A DNA stretch of 64,000 nucleotides from Terriglobus saanensis SP1PR4 (GCF_000179915.2 NC_014963.1:3410001-3474000); one strand, 5' to 3'; numbered from the stretch's first letter, positions 35,470-45,001 are shown. The notes: a model not told the origin generated them from the sequence alone. Made by a program: numbers and translations.

Positions 35470-38400
35470 ATGTCGGGATTTTCCATCCGAAACCCTTATC
35501 TAATTCTGGTGCTGTGCCTTGTAGTAATGATTCTTGGCACTGTGAGTGCAGGAGACATGCCGGTTGATATGTTTCCAACCATCAATCTGCCCGTGGTGGC
35601 TGTGGCTACGTTTTACTCAGGCATGCCACCCCAACAGATCGAGACAAACATCACGTATCACCTCGAACGTCAGTTCACGTTGGCAAGCGGTATTGACCAC
35701 ATGGAGTCACGCTCTCTTCCCGGTGTGAGCCTTATCAAGGTCTTCTTCCGTGCGGGTACAGACGCAGATGCGGCAGCAGCCTCCATCTCTTCGCTTGCCA
35801 TGAGCGATCTTCGCGACATGCCTCCAGGCACCTATCCACCCATCATCCTGAAGCAGGATGCTTCCAGCATTCCTGTCGCACTGGTTCCACTGACCGGTGC
35901 CGGATTGAGCGAGAGCAAGCTAAAAGACATCGGACAGAACTATGTGCGTAACCAGCTTGCCAGCGTTCAGGGTGCTTCTGTTCCTCAGCCCTTTGGTGGA
36001 ACGTGGCGCCAGATCCAGCTCTACGCCGATCCGTACAAGCTTGAGGCTAATCAACTCAGTCCTATGGACGTTGTCCGGGCAGTCAATGAATCCAACGTTA
36101 TCCTGCCCGCTGGGGACGCCGAGATTGGACGCTACGACTACAGCATCTATACCAACTCGATGCTCAAGGGACCGGACGATATCGCCCAGGTGCCGATCAA
36201 GACCGTCGGGCAATCGCCGGTCCGCATCGGAGATGTCGCAACGCCGAAGGACTCCTTTGCGAAGCAGTACAGCATCGTTCGGGTCGACGGCCAGCGTGCG
36301 GTTTACGTGCCGATTTTCAAACAAGGTGGCGACTCCAACACCATCGCGATTGTGAACGGCGTGCGAGAGACGCTGAAGAAGCTCTATGACGTTCCCTCCG
36401 CATTGAAGAGTGAGGTCGTCTTCGATCAGGCGCGCTTCGTACGCACCGCGATTGAAACCTTGATTCACGAAGGCGGCGTGGGCCTCTTTCTCACTTGCCT
36501 CATGATCCTTGTGTTTCTTGGGAGTCTTCGCGCGACCATTGCCGTCTTCTTTTCGATTCCCCTCTCTCTGCTGGCTACGTTCATCGTCCTGCGTATGACA
36601 GGCAACTCGGTAAACAGCATGGTGCTTGGCGGCCTTGCTCTGGCGCTGTCGCGACTTATCGATAACTCTGTGGTGGTGCTGGAGAATATCTTTCGCCATC
36701 TGGAGAACGGAGAGACGCCTGCTGTCGCTGCGGAAAAAGGGGGCAGCGAGGTCGCTCTTCCCGTGCTCGCCGGCACTCTCACGACCGTAGTCGTCTTCTT
36801 CCCTGTAACAATGCTCTATGGTGTGAGCCGCTTCCTGTTCTCTGCACTCGCGCTCGCTGTCGTGATCTCACTCTTTGCGTCTTACTTTGTGGCCCTGACG
36901 GTCGTGCCACTCTTCTGTTCCAAGTTCATCAAGAGCGCACATGGCGACGTGGTTCACGAGTCCGCGGAGACAGAGCAGGCGATCGATGCCGATCCGACTG
37001 TAGATAAAGTAGGACTGTGGGTGCGTTTCAACGCAAGGTTTACCGCGGGGTTCGACGGGCTATTACACCGCTACGACCGTCTGGTGCAGCAGGTTCTGGA
37101 TGCACCCAAGAAGGTACTGCTCGTATCCGGCATTGTGTTCCTCCTCAGCCTGCTGCTCTTTCCCTTGCTTGGATTGTCCTTCTTTCCACGCACGGATGCT
37201 GCCCAGTTCGTCATCAATTTCAAAGCGCCTTCAGGTACCCGTCTGAATGACACAGAGGTCGAAGCGGCCAAACTGGAAGGAATAGTGCGTCGCGTCGTCT
37301 CCAAACACGACATGGGGATGATCGTGTCTAACCTTGGTGTCGATCCCGGCTTCTCCGCGCTTTATTCGCCCAACGCCGCGATGCATACGGGATTCACTCA
37401 GGTCGCTCTGAATCCGGAACATAAGACGAGCAGCTTTACTTACATCGATGAGGTTAAGAACGCGCTTGCGAAAGAGATGCCGGAACTGCAGACATTTTTC
37501 TCCAGCGGTAGCCTGGTAGATGGAGTCCTCAATATGGGCGGCTCTGCACCGATCGATGTACGTATCGCAGGGAACGATATCAACGCCGACTACGGCATGG
37601 CGCAGTCCATCGCGGCAAAGATACGCAAAGTCCGTGGTGTGGCCGACGTCTATATTCCGCAGGACATCGATTATCCCGCGCTACGCATTTCAGTGGACCG
37701 TACACGAGCAAGTGAGCTTGGACTTACGGAAAAAGAAGTCGTATCCAATCTCATCACCGCACTTACTTCCAACCAGATGATCGCTCCAAGTATCTGGATC
37801 GACCCCAAAAGTGGCAACAACTACTTCCTCACCGTGATGTACAAGGAAGGTCAGGTCAGATCGATCGAAGATTTGAAAGCGATTCCGCTGCATGGAACCA
37901 ATGTTGCACAACCAACGCGTCTGGATATGGTTGCAAACATCGAGCAGTTCAATGCACCGACGGAGTTAGATCATACGCAGATCCGCCGGTTCGTCGATAT
38001 CTATGTTCGTCCGCAAAACGAAGATCTTGGAAAGATCACCACGCAGATTCAGGCCATCGTGGATTCAGCTCATGCCCCGCATGGCATGGATGTGACGCTC
38101 ACGGGAAGTGTGAACTCGATGAACGCTTCCTTCCGCAGCTTCGCCATTGGACTTACTCTCTCTGTCCTTCTGCTGTATCTCATCCTGGTCGCTCAATTTC
38201 GCTCCTTCCTGGATCCCTTCATCATCCTGCTGGCTCTTCCTCCAGGAATCACGGGCGTTATTCTGACCCTTCTGGCTTGGGGAACAACGCTCAATGTTAT
38301 GTCGCTTATGGGAGTCGTGATGCTGGCAGGCATATCGCTTTCCAACAGCATCCTGATTGTGGAGTTCGCCCATCATCTGCTCAAAGACGGGATGAATGTT

Positions 38401-38634
38401 CGCGAGGCCATCATCACTTCCTGTCGCGTGCGTCTGCGGCCGATTTTGATGACTTCGCTGGCTACGTTGATCGGTCTTCTACCGATGGCGCTCAAGCTGG
38501 GCGAAGGCAGTGAATCGTATGCACCGCTGGCCCAAGCGCTGATCGGTGGCCTGACGCTTTCCGTGCTGCTCACGGTCTTCCTTGTACCCGCTGGCTTTTA
38601 TCTCACCTACCGAAACAGGCCAGTCGTCACATAA
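35470..38634 (+). CDS. RND inner-membrane efflux transporter (AcrB/HAE1-like)
   Basis: The 1054-residue protein has the RND layout. TM1 is near the N-terminus (LILVLCLVVMILGTVSA), with a large periplasmic loop beginning MPVDMFPTINLPVVAV. TM2-6 lie at about 335-480 and TM7 at ~550. A second loop with GSVNSMNASFRSF is followed by TM8-12. The motif normally carrying two adjacent Asp residues in TM4 reads L-I-D398-N399-S-V-V-V-L-E-N, so one of the proton-relay acids is Asn. Export is proton-driven. The substrate is unknown; the CusSR-like regulators suggest metals or toxic organics, but the sequence lacks the clear HME-class motifs. Confidence 0.93.
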   Translation: MSGFSIRNPYLILVLCLVVMILGTVSAGDMPVDMFPTINLPVVAVATFYSGMPPQQIETNITYHLERQFTLASGIDHMESRSLPGVSLIKVFFRAGTDADAAAASISSLAMSDLRDMPPGTYPPIILKQDASSIPVALVPLTGAGLSESKLKDIGQNYVRNQLASVQGASVPQPFGGTWRQIQLYADPYKLEANQLSPMDVVRAVNESNVILPAGDAEIGRYDYSIYTNSMLKGPDDIAQVPIKTVGQSPVRIGDVATPKDSFAKQYSIVRVDGQRAVYVPIFKQGGDSNTIAIVNGVRETLKKLYDVPSALKSEVVFDQARFVRTAIETLIHEGGVGLFLTCLMILVFLGSLRATIAVFFSIPLSLLATFIVLRMTGNSVNSMVLGGLALALSRLIDNSVVVLENIFRHLENGETPAVAAEKGGSEVALPVLAGTLTTVVVFFPVTMLYGVSRFLFSALALAVVISLFASYFVALTVVPLFCSKFIKSAHGDVVHESAETEQAIDADPTVDKVGLWVRFNARFTAGFDGLLHRYDRLVQQVLDAPKKVLLVSGIVFLLSLLLFPLLGLSFFPRTDAAQFVINFKAPSGTRLNDTEVEAAKLEGIVRRVVSKHDMGMIVSNLGVDPGFSALYSPNAAMHTGFTQVALNPEHKTSSFTYIDEVKNALAKEMPELQTFFSSGSLVDGVLNMGGSAPIDVRIAGNDINADYGMAQSIAAKIRKVRGVADVYIPQDIDYPALRISVDRTRASELGLTEKEVVSNLITALTSNQMIAPSIWIDPKSGNNYFLTVMYKEGQVRSIEDLKAIPLHGTNVAQPTRLDMVANIEQFNAPTELDHTQIRRFVDIYVRPQNEDLGKITTQIQAIVDSAHAPHGMDVTLTGSVNSMNASFRSFAIGLTLSVLLLYLILVAQFRSFLDPFIILLALPPGITGVILTLLAWGTTLNVMSLMGVVMLAGISLSNSILIVEFAHHLLKDGMNVREAIITSCRVRLRPILMTSLATLIGLLPMALKLGEGSESYAPLAQALIGGLTLSVLLTVFLVPAGFYLTYRNRPVVT

Positions 38635-38722
38635 GTTGCATGAAGAGGAAACAATAAGCGCATCGTTGTCCCCCACCGATAATCGTTCTCTGACGTAATC
38701 TTGACGGTGTAAGGAGAATGGA

Positions 38723-40054
38723 ATGCCCGAAACGATTTTTACTCACTTCGAGACAATAAAGTTCGAGGGTCACGGTTCCTCGAAACCGCTATCGTATCAA
38801 TTTTATGATGCAAACAAGGTAGTTCTCGGCAAGCCGCTGAAAGAGCATCTGCGGTTTGCGGTCGCCTACTGGCACTCGCTCGCCATGACGGGCAGCGACC
38901 CTTTCGGCGGACCCACGATTGCCCGTCCCTGGTTTGCCGCGGGCGATCCCATTGCACAGGCCAAGGTTAAGGCTGACGCAGCTTTTGAGCTCTTCCGCGT
39001 CCTGGATCTTCCATTCTTCTGTTGGCACGATGCAGATATCGCTCCACCCGGCAATACACTCGCCGACACTTTGAAGAACTTCCACATCATGGTGGATTAT
39101 CTCGAAGAGAAGATGCAAGGATACGACACGAAACTGCTCTGGGGCACGGCCAATCTCTTCTCTCATCCTCGCTTTATGGCCGGTGCATCCACCAATCCTG
39201 ACCCGCAGGTATTTGCCTGGTCCGCCGCGACGGTAAAGAATTGCATGGATGCGACCAAGCGCCTCGGCGGCAGCAATTATGTTCTTTGGGGTGGTCGTGA
39301 GGGATACGAAACACTTCTGAATACGGACATGAAAAAGGAACTCGAACAGATGGGTCGCTTCCTGTCTCTCGTAGTCGACTATAAGCACAAGATCGGTTTC
39401 GAAGGCCAGATCCTCATCGAGCCCAAGCCTAAAGAACCAACCGTGCATCAGTATGATTTTGACGCTGCAACCGTATATGGCTTTCTGAAGCGCTTTGGCC
39501 TGGAGAACGAGGTGAAGGTCAATCTCGAAGCAAATCACGCGACGCTTGCCGGCCATACCTTTGAGCACGAAATCGCAACGGCGGGCAGCCTCGGCATTCT
39601 GGGCTCGCTCGATATCAATCGTGGCGATGCTCTTCTCGGCTGGGATACCGATCAGTTCCCCAATGACCTGTGGACGATGACGATGTCGATGTACCACGTC
39701 ATCAGAGCGGGCGGTCTGGGCAAAGGAGGTTGCAACTTTGACGCGAAAGTCCGCCGCCAGAGCTTTACCGCAGAGGACATGGTGCACGCACATGTGGGTG
39801 GAGTAGACCTCTGCGCACGTGCCTTCCTCACGGCAGCCGCCATCATCGAAGATGGCACATATGATGCCCTGCTCGAGGAGCGCTACTCAGGATGGAAATC
39901 CGGCGAGGCCTCGAGCATGCTCGCCGGAAAGTACTCTCTGGACCAAATAGAAAAGATGGCCCTTGAGAATGCAATCGATCCACAGCCGCGTTCAGGCAAA
40001 CAGGAACAGCTCGAAAACCTGCTCATGCGCAGCATCTACTCAGCCAAGCTGTAA
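38723..40054 (+). CDS. xylA: Xylose isomerase
   Basis: The 443-residue protein is a complete class II XylA. The active-site His lies in FFCWHDADIAP. Metal ligands and substrate residues appear in ILIEPKPKEPT, NLEANHATLAGHTFEHE and LDINRGDALLGWDTDQFP. It converts D-xylose to D-xylulose in the cytosol with divalent metals. AAGGAGA precedes the ATG. It is monocistronic by layout, with a strong terminator right after the stop and no xylulokinase next to it. It fits a lifestyle based on plant cell-wall sugars. Confidence 0.97.
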   Translation: MPETIFTHFETIKFEGHGSSKPLSYQFYDANKVVLGKPLKEHLRFAVAYWHSLAMTGSDPFGGPTIARPWFAAGDPIAQAKVKADAAFELFRVLDLPFFCWHDADIAPPGNTLADTLKNFHIMVDYLEEKMQGYDTKLLWGTANLFSHPRFMAGASTNPDPQVFAWSAATVKNCMDATKRLGGSNYVLWGGREGYETLLNTDMKKELEQMGRFLSLVVDYKHKIGFEGQILIEPKPKEPTVHQYDFDAATVYGFLKRFGLENEVKVNLEANHATLAGHTFEHEIATAGSLGILGSLDINRGDALLGWDTDQFPNDLWTMTMSMYHVIRAGGLGKGGCNFDAKVRRQSFTAEDMVHAHVGGVDLCARAFLTAAAIIEDGTYDALLEERYSGWKSGEASSMLAGKYSLDQIEKMALENAIDPQPRSGKQEQLENLLMRSIYSAKL

Positions 40055-40060
40055 AAGAAA

Positions 40061-40093
40061 TTGGGGAGACCGGGGTTAAGCCGGTCTCCCCAA
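40061..40093 (+). terminator. Intrinsic terminator of xylA
   Basis: TTGGGGAGACCGG (40061-40073) pairs perfectly with CCGGTCTCCCCAA (40081-40093) across a 7-base loop and is followed by TCCTTGTT. It lies six bases after the xylA stop. Confidence 0.85.
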
Positions 40094-40192
40094 TCCTTGT
40101 TGCACTCAGATTAAATCGTGCGCAAAGGAACTATCACTAGAAGCTCTGGAAGAGTCGACGACTTTTGATCGTCGAGGATATCGGGAGGAAGT

Positions 40193-40621
40193 GTGAAACG
40201 CGTCAAAGGTACAAACGAAGATGCAAAAGGTCGGGCGCTTATCGGCATAACCAAAATAGCCGGAAGGGCGGTTCGGCGAATACCATTCCGTGGCGAAGCG
40301 CCGTTCGAGGGAGAGCGAGATCGCTCGTTCCGGCGAATCATCTTATCGATCCCCTCCGGCAAAGTGAGTACTTACGGCAAGGTAGCCGCTGCTGCCGGCT
40401 ATCCGCTGTATCACCGAGCAGTCGCCCGGATGCTAAGGACAGATCCCCCAGATCGACTGCCATGGCATCGGGTGGTGGGAGCGGGCGGGGCGATCAAGTT
40501 ACCGGGTGAGGCAGCAAAAGAACAACGCGCGAGACTGCGGCTTGAGGGTGTCAGGTTTCGCGGGGAACGCGTGGACATGGAAGGATTTGAATATCCGCTC
40601 TCCCCTTGGGAGAGTGCGTGA
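40193..40621 (+). CDS. Alkyltransferase-like (ATL) protein, MGMT DNA-binding domain with Trp in place of Cys
   Basis: The 142-residue protein matches the DNA-binding domain of O6-methylguanine-DNA methyltransferase (SFRRIILSIPSGKVSTYGKVAAAAGYP, HRAVARML). The alkyl-acceptor motif PCHR reads P90-W91-H92-R93-V94. ATL proteins of this type cannot transfer the alkyl group but bind O6-alkylguanine and hand it to nucleotide-excision repair. The first ~40 residues are a basic extension. The GTG at 40193 follows GGGAGGAA. A 7+7 palindrome (TCGACGA-N7-TCGTCGA, 40155-40175) lies upstream. The gene is isolated between xylA and a convergent tonB. Confidence 0.9.
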   Translation: MKRVKGTNEDAKGRALIGITKIAGRAVRRIPFRGEAPFEGERDRSFRRIILSIPSGKVSTYGKVAAAAGYPLYHRAVARMLRTDPPDRLPWHRVVGAGGAIKLPGEAAKEQRARLRLEGVRFRGERVDMEGFEYPLSPWESA

Positions 40622-40643
40622 TCTTCGGCGTTCGATGGCCGGT

Positions 40644-41261
40644 CTACACTCTCTCATAGCGAAAGATGAGCTCCTGTTCACTTGCCACTGCAACTCCGTT
40701 TCGGGTTGCAGGTTCAAAGATCCAACCGCGCACTTTCTCCATGACGAACTGATCGATGGTCGGCTCGATTCCCTGAACGAGCCGCACTTCGGAGATCTTT
40801 CCAGTTTCGCTGATGACGACATCCATGATGACATTGCCGCCGCGACCATGAGCCAAGGCGCTCAGGTCAGGTTGCGGTCGTGGAAATACCTTGCCCATGG
40901 CTATCGTTACATCGCCCTCGCCTTTGCCGCTCAAAGCAGAGTCCTCCTGGCCCTTCTCTGCTTTCGCAGACGCGGATGGTGCTGCCTGATCTTGAACATT
41001 CTTTGTTGTCAAAGCAGGAATTGGCCTGTTCTGCTCGTGACGCATGATCGCCCCTGCGTCCGAAGTGATACGTGAGCCGGGACGGTAGACCAGGAGAGTG
41101 CTTTGACCGATCTTTGTACCAGGGAGCCGATAGGGATAAACATTCTTCGCTGCGCCATGCACCAGGAAAATTAGAACGATCACGATCGCATGAACTGTCA
41201 CGGCCGCGATGGTCGGCCGTATATGGTCAGTGTCGCCTTCCACGGAAACGTTGAGCTTCAT
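40644..41261 (-). CDS. TonB-family energy transducer
   Basis: The ATG at 41261 has AGGAG immediately upstream, which decides it over a longer frame from 41366. The 205-residue product has a short cytosolic N-terminus, one TM anchor (IAAVTVHAIVIVLIFLVHGAA), a periplasmic linker and a C-terminal TonB domain (GGNVIMDVVISETGKISEVRLVQGIEPTIDQFVMEKVRGWIFEPATRNGVAV). It would deliver the proton-motive force to TonB-dependent receptors such as those in this window. No exbB/exbD genes are adjacent. The Pro-rich stretch usual in TonB is weak here. Confidence 0.82.
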   Translation of the reverse strand: MKLNVSVEGDTDHIRPTIAAVTVHAIVIVLIFLVHGAAKNVYPYRLPGTKIGQSTLLVYRPGSRITSDAGAIMRHEQNRPIPALTTKNVQDQAAPSASAKAEKGQEDSALSGKGEGDVTIAMGKVFPRPQPDLSALAHGRGGNVIMDVVISETGKISEVRLVQGIEPTIDQFVMEKVRGWIFEPATRNGVAVASEQELIFRYERV

Positions 41262-41561
41262 AACTCCTCTAGGCAGAACCATGTCGTGTCCTACACAGAA
41301 TGAGAGACCGGTCAGGTAGACAGTGTAAGGCAGAGGTCCGCCGATCAGAACAGAAGAATGGACCATTCGACCAAGGAAGTCCGAGGTGCACTAAACGGTG
41401 CTCATCCCCAGCTCAAGCAGCAGACCGTTTGTGACGATAGGGTCTGCACGTACATCGAAAGTGTCATTTCGACGTAAACCAATATGGTTAGGCGATTCTC
41501 TACAATCGTCCTCGCACTATGTTTTTCAACCAAATGTCATCAGCAAAAAGGGAGAATGTTC
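41262..41561. other. Intergenic region between tonB and hypothetical gene
   Basis: This 300-base divergent gap presumably holds both promoters. No clear repeats, palindromes or RNA genes were seen. Confidence 0.3.
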
Positions 41562-42014
41562 ATGCAGCATATCAAGGTAGAGTGTGGCTACTGTCCACCT
41601 GAAAACAAGAAGACTCAGTTTCACGGAACTCATCAGGACTGGGAGATGCATCCGTCGTGGATTGCAGGAGTAGAAGCCTTGAATGCCTATGGTGACTGGG
41701 TAAGCTCAGTTGTTTTGCCCATCGCGTTCCAATGGATCGAGGAGCATAAGCCAGAGGTTTATGCTACGGTGCCAGAAGATGTCAAGGACGATGTGGGAGT
41801 GGCGATTGCTGCCGCCTTTAAGCTAGTAAAAGAGCTTTCAGCCTACCAAAATGGGATGAAAAAGCGGGCGGCTTATGAAGCGGCCGTGGCCGATGGGACT
41901 TGGAATCCGTCAAATACGAATCCAGTGTGGACCGGTATTGTGAAAAAGGTAAGGACTGAGACGGAAGAGGCATTCGCAGAGCAATCATCGCTTCTAGGTG
42001 ATACACCCCGATAG
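41562..42014 (+). CDS. Hypothetical protein
   Basis: The ATG at 41562 has AAGGGAGA about seven bases upstream; an earlier in-frame ATG at 41484 lacks one. The 150-residue product is soluble and mostly helical. It has an N-terminal C-G-Y-C pair (VECGYCPPENKK) that might bind a metal, followed by HGTHQDWEMHPSWIAGVEALNAYGDWVSSVVLPIAFQWIEEH. I do not recognise the family. It is flanked by tonB (divergent) and a diguanylate cyclase (convergent), with no evident operon partner. Confidence 0.6.
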   Translation: MQHIKVECGYCPPENKKTQFHGTHQDWEMHPSWIAGVEALNAYGDWVSSVVLPIAFQWIEEHKPEVYATVPEDVKDDVGVAIAAAFKLVKELSAYQNGMKKRAAYEAAVADGTWNPSNTNPVWTGIVKKVRTETEEAFAEQSSLLGDTPR

Positions 42015-42143
42015 CAGGTACCTGAATCGTGGCATTCATTGGTGAGGGAATGTAGTGGATTGAAGCTGCATTCCCTCCCAAGGTCCAGCATGCCAGAGAA
42101 TCTCAAAGCGAAGCACCTACAAACCATAGGTAAGAAACTATCC

Positions 42144-44054
42144 TTAACAAAATGGCATGTTGGGTTCAGCTGAGACGACGCAATTGCGCCCACTGCTTTT
42201 GGCCCGATAGAGAGCTGTGTCGACGACTCGAATCACAGCCTCATACTCATGGTTCGATGTGAAGTTCGAGGCCACGCCGAAGCTTGCAGTCACCTCCAGC
42301 ATTGTCTCGCCATCCATGATACGCGCCGACTGCACAGCCAGGCGCAGTTCTTCGGCGCGGCTCAGCGCGCCTTCTATGCTGCAACCTGGCAGGATCAGTA
42401 GGAACTCCTCGCCGCCGTAACGTCCGCCCCAGTCGTGGGTGCGCAAAGAACTCATAAAGATTGCGCTGAGCTCTTTCAGTACCAGGTCTCCCACTGGATG
42501 ACCGAAGGTATCGTTGACCTTCTTGAAATGATCCACATCAATCAGGATGACGCTGAGTGGCACCTTTTCGCGGCGCGAGCGTTCCAGCTCCTGGCGCAAT
42601 CGCTGAACGATGATGCGATGGTTCCAAAGACCGGTCAAACCGTCGTGCTCGGCATAGTGACGTATTCGCTCACTTTCACGCATGAGTTCCACCTTCTCCT
42701 GTCTCAGTTTGTCCTGACGACGCTGGTCATCGCGAACGCTGTTATAGACGGCATAGACGATGGCGACAAGGAGGGATGCTCCGACGAGAGTGCGGAGAGA
42801 GATTGCGCTGCCACCGATCGTGAAGAGTGGCGAATCGATGCTGGACGCGATGGGCCAATGGGTAAATTGGCGGCCCTGTTTAACCGCGTTCCTAAAAACG
42901 AGAAGCATTTCATCCAGGAAAGCCGTAATAGCTACCAGCCAGCGGGTCGAGTCAAGTGTTTTGCGATGGAAAAGCGCATAGCCGGCCAAAATCAGAGGAA
43001 AAGCCTCAAGCAGAGTATAGAGAAAGGCCGATATAGCATCGGCGGCCTGGACCATTCCGCTCCACTGCGATCTCCAACTCAAGGCAATCAGTACGCCATC
43101 CAGAATTCCGTTCGCGAGGCAAATGCAAGCAAGGATGCGGGTGAGCCGGGTTATCGCACTATTTTCATGGAGAGAGAGAAGCCAGACAAGCAGAAACCAG
43201 AGTGATACATCCCGTATGGAGGATAGGACTTGTGCAGCTCCCATGGCCACAACATAAGACCAGTGGAGATGAGCGTTCAGGAGCAGCAGATTGGCCGGTG
43301 AAACAATGGCAAAGCCTGTCATCCAGAATAGGAGCCACCGAGTAGGATTTCGCAACCAGAGGAGAAGACTCAAACACGCAACCAGGGCACAGAGGAGGCT
43401 ATCCCCAAAAACGAATTGCTGGCTGCGCAGCCACTGATAGTCGAGCGCAGCCCTAGCGGTCGCGATGGCTGCGGGACTTCCGATCAGAGGGGCTGACTCA
43501 AATCCCCCTGCATCACCGAAATCATCGGAAAGCAGGGGGGCCTTCCAAACGCGCACGGCCAGAACGCCGCGCGACATGTCGCCAAGTTCAAAAACTTGCG
43601 CCGACTGAGAGTAGTACCAAACCGGATGGGAGTCGAGCTTGCCGTTACGTCCAATGAGTGAACCGTTCCAATAAATTTCATATGCATCTTTGACATGCGG
43701 CACCAAAAGCGAAAACTGCGGAGCGATACCAGGGGCTGGGGTGAGCGAGATGGAACACCGGTACCAGGCAAAGCCTGTGTAGTGGGCGTGACCCTGCTTG
43801 CCCCAAGGGCGGTCCGCACGAAGTTGCTCCCAGCGAGAACTGTCAAAAGCGGGAGTCGCCCATGCCGGATCGTCTCCTGGATGGAACTGCCAAGGGCCGT
43901 CGAGGCTGGCTGTTCCCTTGCCGAGGCCCTCGATAACGATGGCAGAGATTGGCGTGGTCTCTGCTCCAGCCTGTTTCGCCTGTGAAAAAAGGGCACCGAA
44001 GGCAAACACAGCAAGAGCAACGATGCGGGCGAACAAGGAAAAGCATGCAGGCAT
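42144..44054 (-). CDS. Membrane diguanylate cyclase with 7TMR-DISM-like sensor (GGDEF)
   Basis: The 636-residue protein has a signal peptide (FARIVALAVFAFGALFSQA). Residues about 30-190 form an extracytoplasmic galactose-binding-like beta-sandwich (LDGPWQFHPGDDPAW, AHYTGFAWYRCSISL, DAYEIYWNGSLIGRNG). About seven TM helices follow (~215-430), then a coiled linker and a GGDEF domain (AEHDGLTGLWNHRIIVQRL, SVILIDVDHFKKVNDTFGHPVGD, RYGGEEFLLILPG). The active site is GGEEF, and an RxxD motif (RTHD) lies exactly five residues upstream, an intact inhibitory I-site. It should make cyclic-di-GMP in response to an external ligand, possibly a sugar. Confidence 0.9.
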   Translation of the reverse strand: MPACFSLFARIVALAVFAFGALFSQAKQAGAETTPISAIVIEGLGKGTASLDGPWQFHPGDDPAWATPAFDSSRWEQLRADRPWGKQGHAHYTGFAWYRCSISLTPAPGIAPQFSLLVPHVKDAYEIYWNGSLIGRNGKLDSHPVWYYSQSAQVFELGDMSRGVLAVRVWKAPLLSDDFGDAGGFESAPLIGSPAAIATARAALDYQWLRSQQFVFGDSLLCALVACLSLLLWLRNPTRWLLFWMTGFAIVSPANLLLLNAHLHWSYVVAMGAAQVLSSIRDVSLWFLLVWLLSLHENSAITRLTRILACICLANGILDGVLIALSWRSQWSGMVQAADAISAFLYTLLEAFPLILAGYALFHRKTLDSTRWLVAITAFLDEMLLVFRNAVKQGRQFTHWPIASSIDSPLFTIGGSAISLRTLVGASLLVAIVYAVYNSVRDDQRRQDKLRQEKVELMRESERIRHYAEHDGLTGLWNHRIIVQRLRQELERSRREKVPLSVILIDVDHFKKVNDTFGHPVGDLVLKELSAIFMSSLRTHDWGGRYGGEEFLLILPGCSIEGALSRAEELRLAVQSARIMDGETMLEVTASFGVASNFTSNHEYEAVIRVVDTALYRAKSSGRNCVVSAEPNMPFC

Positions 44055-44250
44055 GTGCTAAGCATACAAATCGCGTTCAGCTTTGCGCGATAGAGAAATT
44101 TCGATTCCAGAGCTAAGTCCTTGAAATCTTACAGACCATAGCCATCCTCTGACGGAGAACCTTGCTGCAGAGGACCCTGTTTGAGCTCTCCAGCGTTATT
44201 CCCAGACCATCCGGCGACAAAACGCCAAACATTAAGAAAAACAAATTTTC

Positions 44251-44895
44251 ATGACGAGGTTTTTCGTTGTCCTGCGCATATATAGGCAGAGACCAACTTT
44301 GATGATTAACCAAGTCACCACTATGCCCGACAGTTTCCATAACGAAGTATATGCAGAAGACGTTTCTCTCCTATCAGCGACGGTCGCCAAACAAAAAAAT
44401 ATTGGTTTGCTGCATTACCGAACTTCCCTCTACAGCTACGCCATGTCGCTGACCCGCAGTCGTGAAGACTCCGAAGACCTCGTCCAAGAGACCTTTGCAC
44501 GCGCGATTCCCGGTCAGAAGGACCTGCTGGCCGAAAGTAATATGAAAGGCTGGCTCTTTACGATTTTGAAGCACATTTGGTTCAACGAACTCAGGCGCCG
44601 ACGGAATGCTCCTCAGAGTATTTCAGCTTCACCGGATGCAGATATCTTTGACTCCATTCCTTCCGATTCGCTTGGACCGAGCGAGATCTATATGAAATTA
44701 TTCGAACGAAAGCAGGTCCAGGAATCCATTCAGGGACTTTCCCCGAGACTGAGGGAGATCATCGTCCTAAGAGAATATGCAGAACTTTCTTATCGAGATA
44801 TTGCCGCCGTTCTAGGGTGTCCTATGGGTACCGTCATGTCGCGCCTCACGCGCGCCAGGCAGAAGCTTCAGGTCTCATTGTCCGCAATGGCGTAA
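44251..44895 (+). CDS. ECF-type RNA polymerase sigma factor
   Basis: The product is up to 214 residues; starts at 44251, 44302 and 44323 are possible and none has a convincing ribosome-binding site. It contains sigma region 2 (LLHYRTSLYSYAMSLTRSREDSEDLVQETFARA, MKGWLFTILKHIWFNELRRRRN) and region 4 (LSPRLREIIVLREYAELSYRDIAAVLGCPMGTVMSRLTRARQKL). It resembles the general ECF group that includes SigK/EcfG-like factors. No anti-sigma gene is adjacent, so its control is unknown. It is convergent with a Ser/Thr kinase gene, separated by paired hairpins. Confidence 0.85.
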   Translation: MTRFFVVLRIYRQRPTLMINQVTTMPDSFHNEVYAEDVSLLSATVAKQKNIGLLHYRTSLYSYAMSLTRSREDSEDLVQETFARAIPGQKDLLAESNMKGWLFTILKHIWFNELRRRRNAPQSISASPDADIFDSIPSDSLGPSEIYMKLFERKQVQESIQGLSPRLREIIVLREYAELSYRDIAAVLGCPMGTVMSRLTRARQKLQVSLSAMA

Positions 44896-44920
44896 GCGAA
44901 GTGTGACATTAAAGACAACC

Positions 44921-44997
44921 TCATCGCTGCGGGCCGCCTCAGCGATGAATCCTCTTGGCAAGGTTTGTAGATCTTCTACGAGGGCATGCAAACCTTG
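44921..44997. terminator. Two tandem stem-loops between convergent genes (bidirectional terminator)
   Basis: TCATCGCTG/CAGCGATGA (44921-44929 with 44940-44948) and CAAGGTTTG/CAAACCTTG (44959-44967 with 44989-44997) are perfect 9-bp stems. Inside the second, GTAGA-TCT-TCTAC can pair as well. They fill the gap between the sigma-factor and kinase stops. Confidence 0.65.
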
Positions 44998-45001
44998 CGA
45001 A

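Noticed and set aside
38789-39793. 334-codon minus-strand open frame inside xylA
   Set aside because: It is fully overlapped by a canonical xylose isomerase and has no family similarity.
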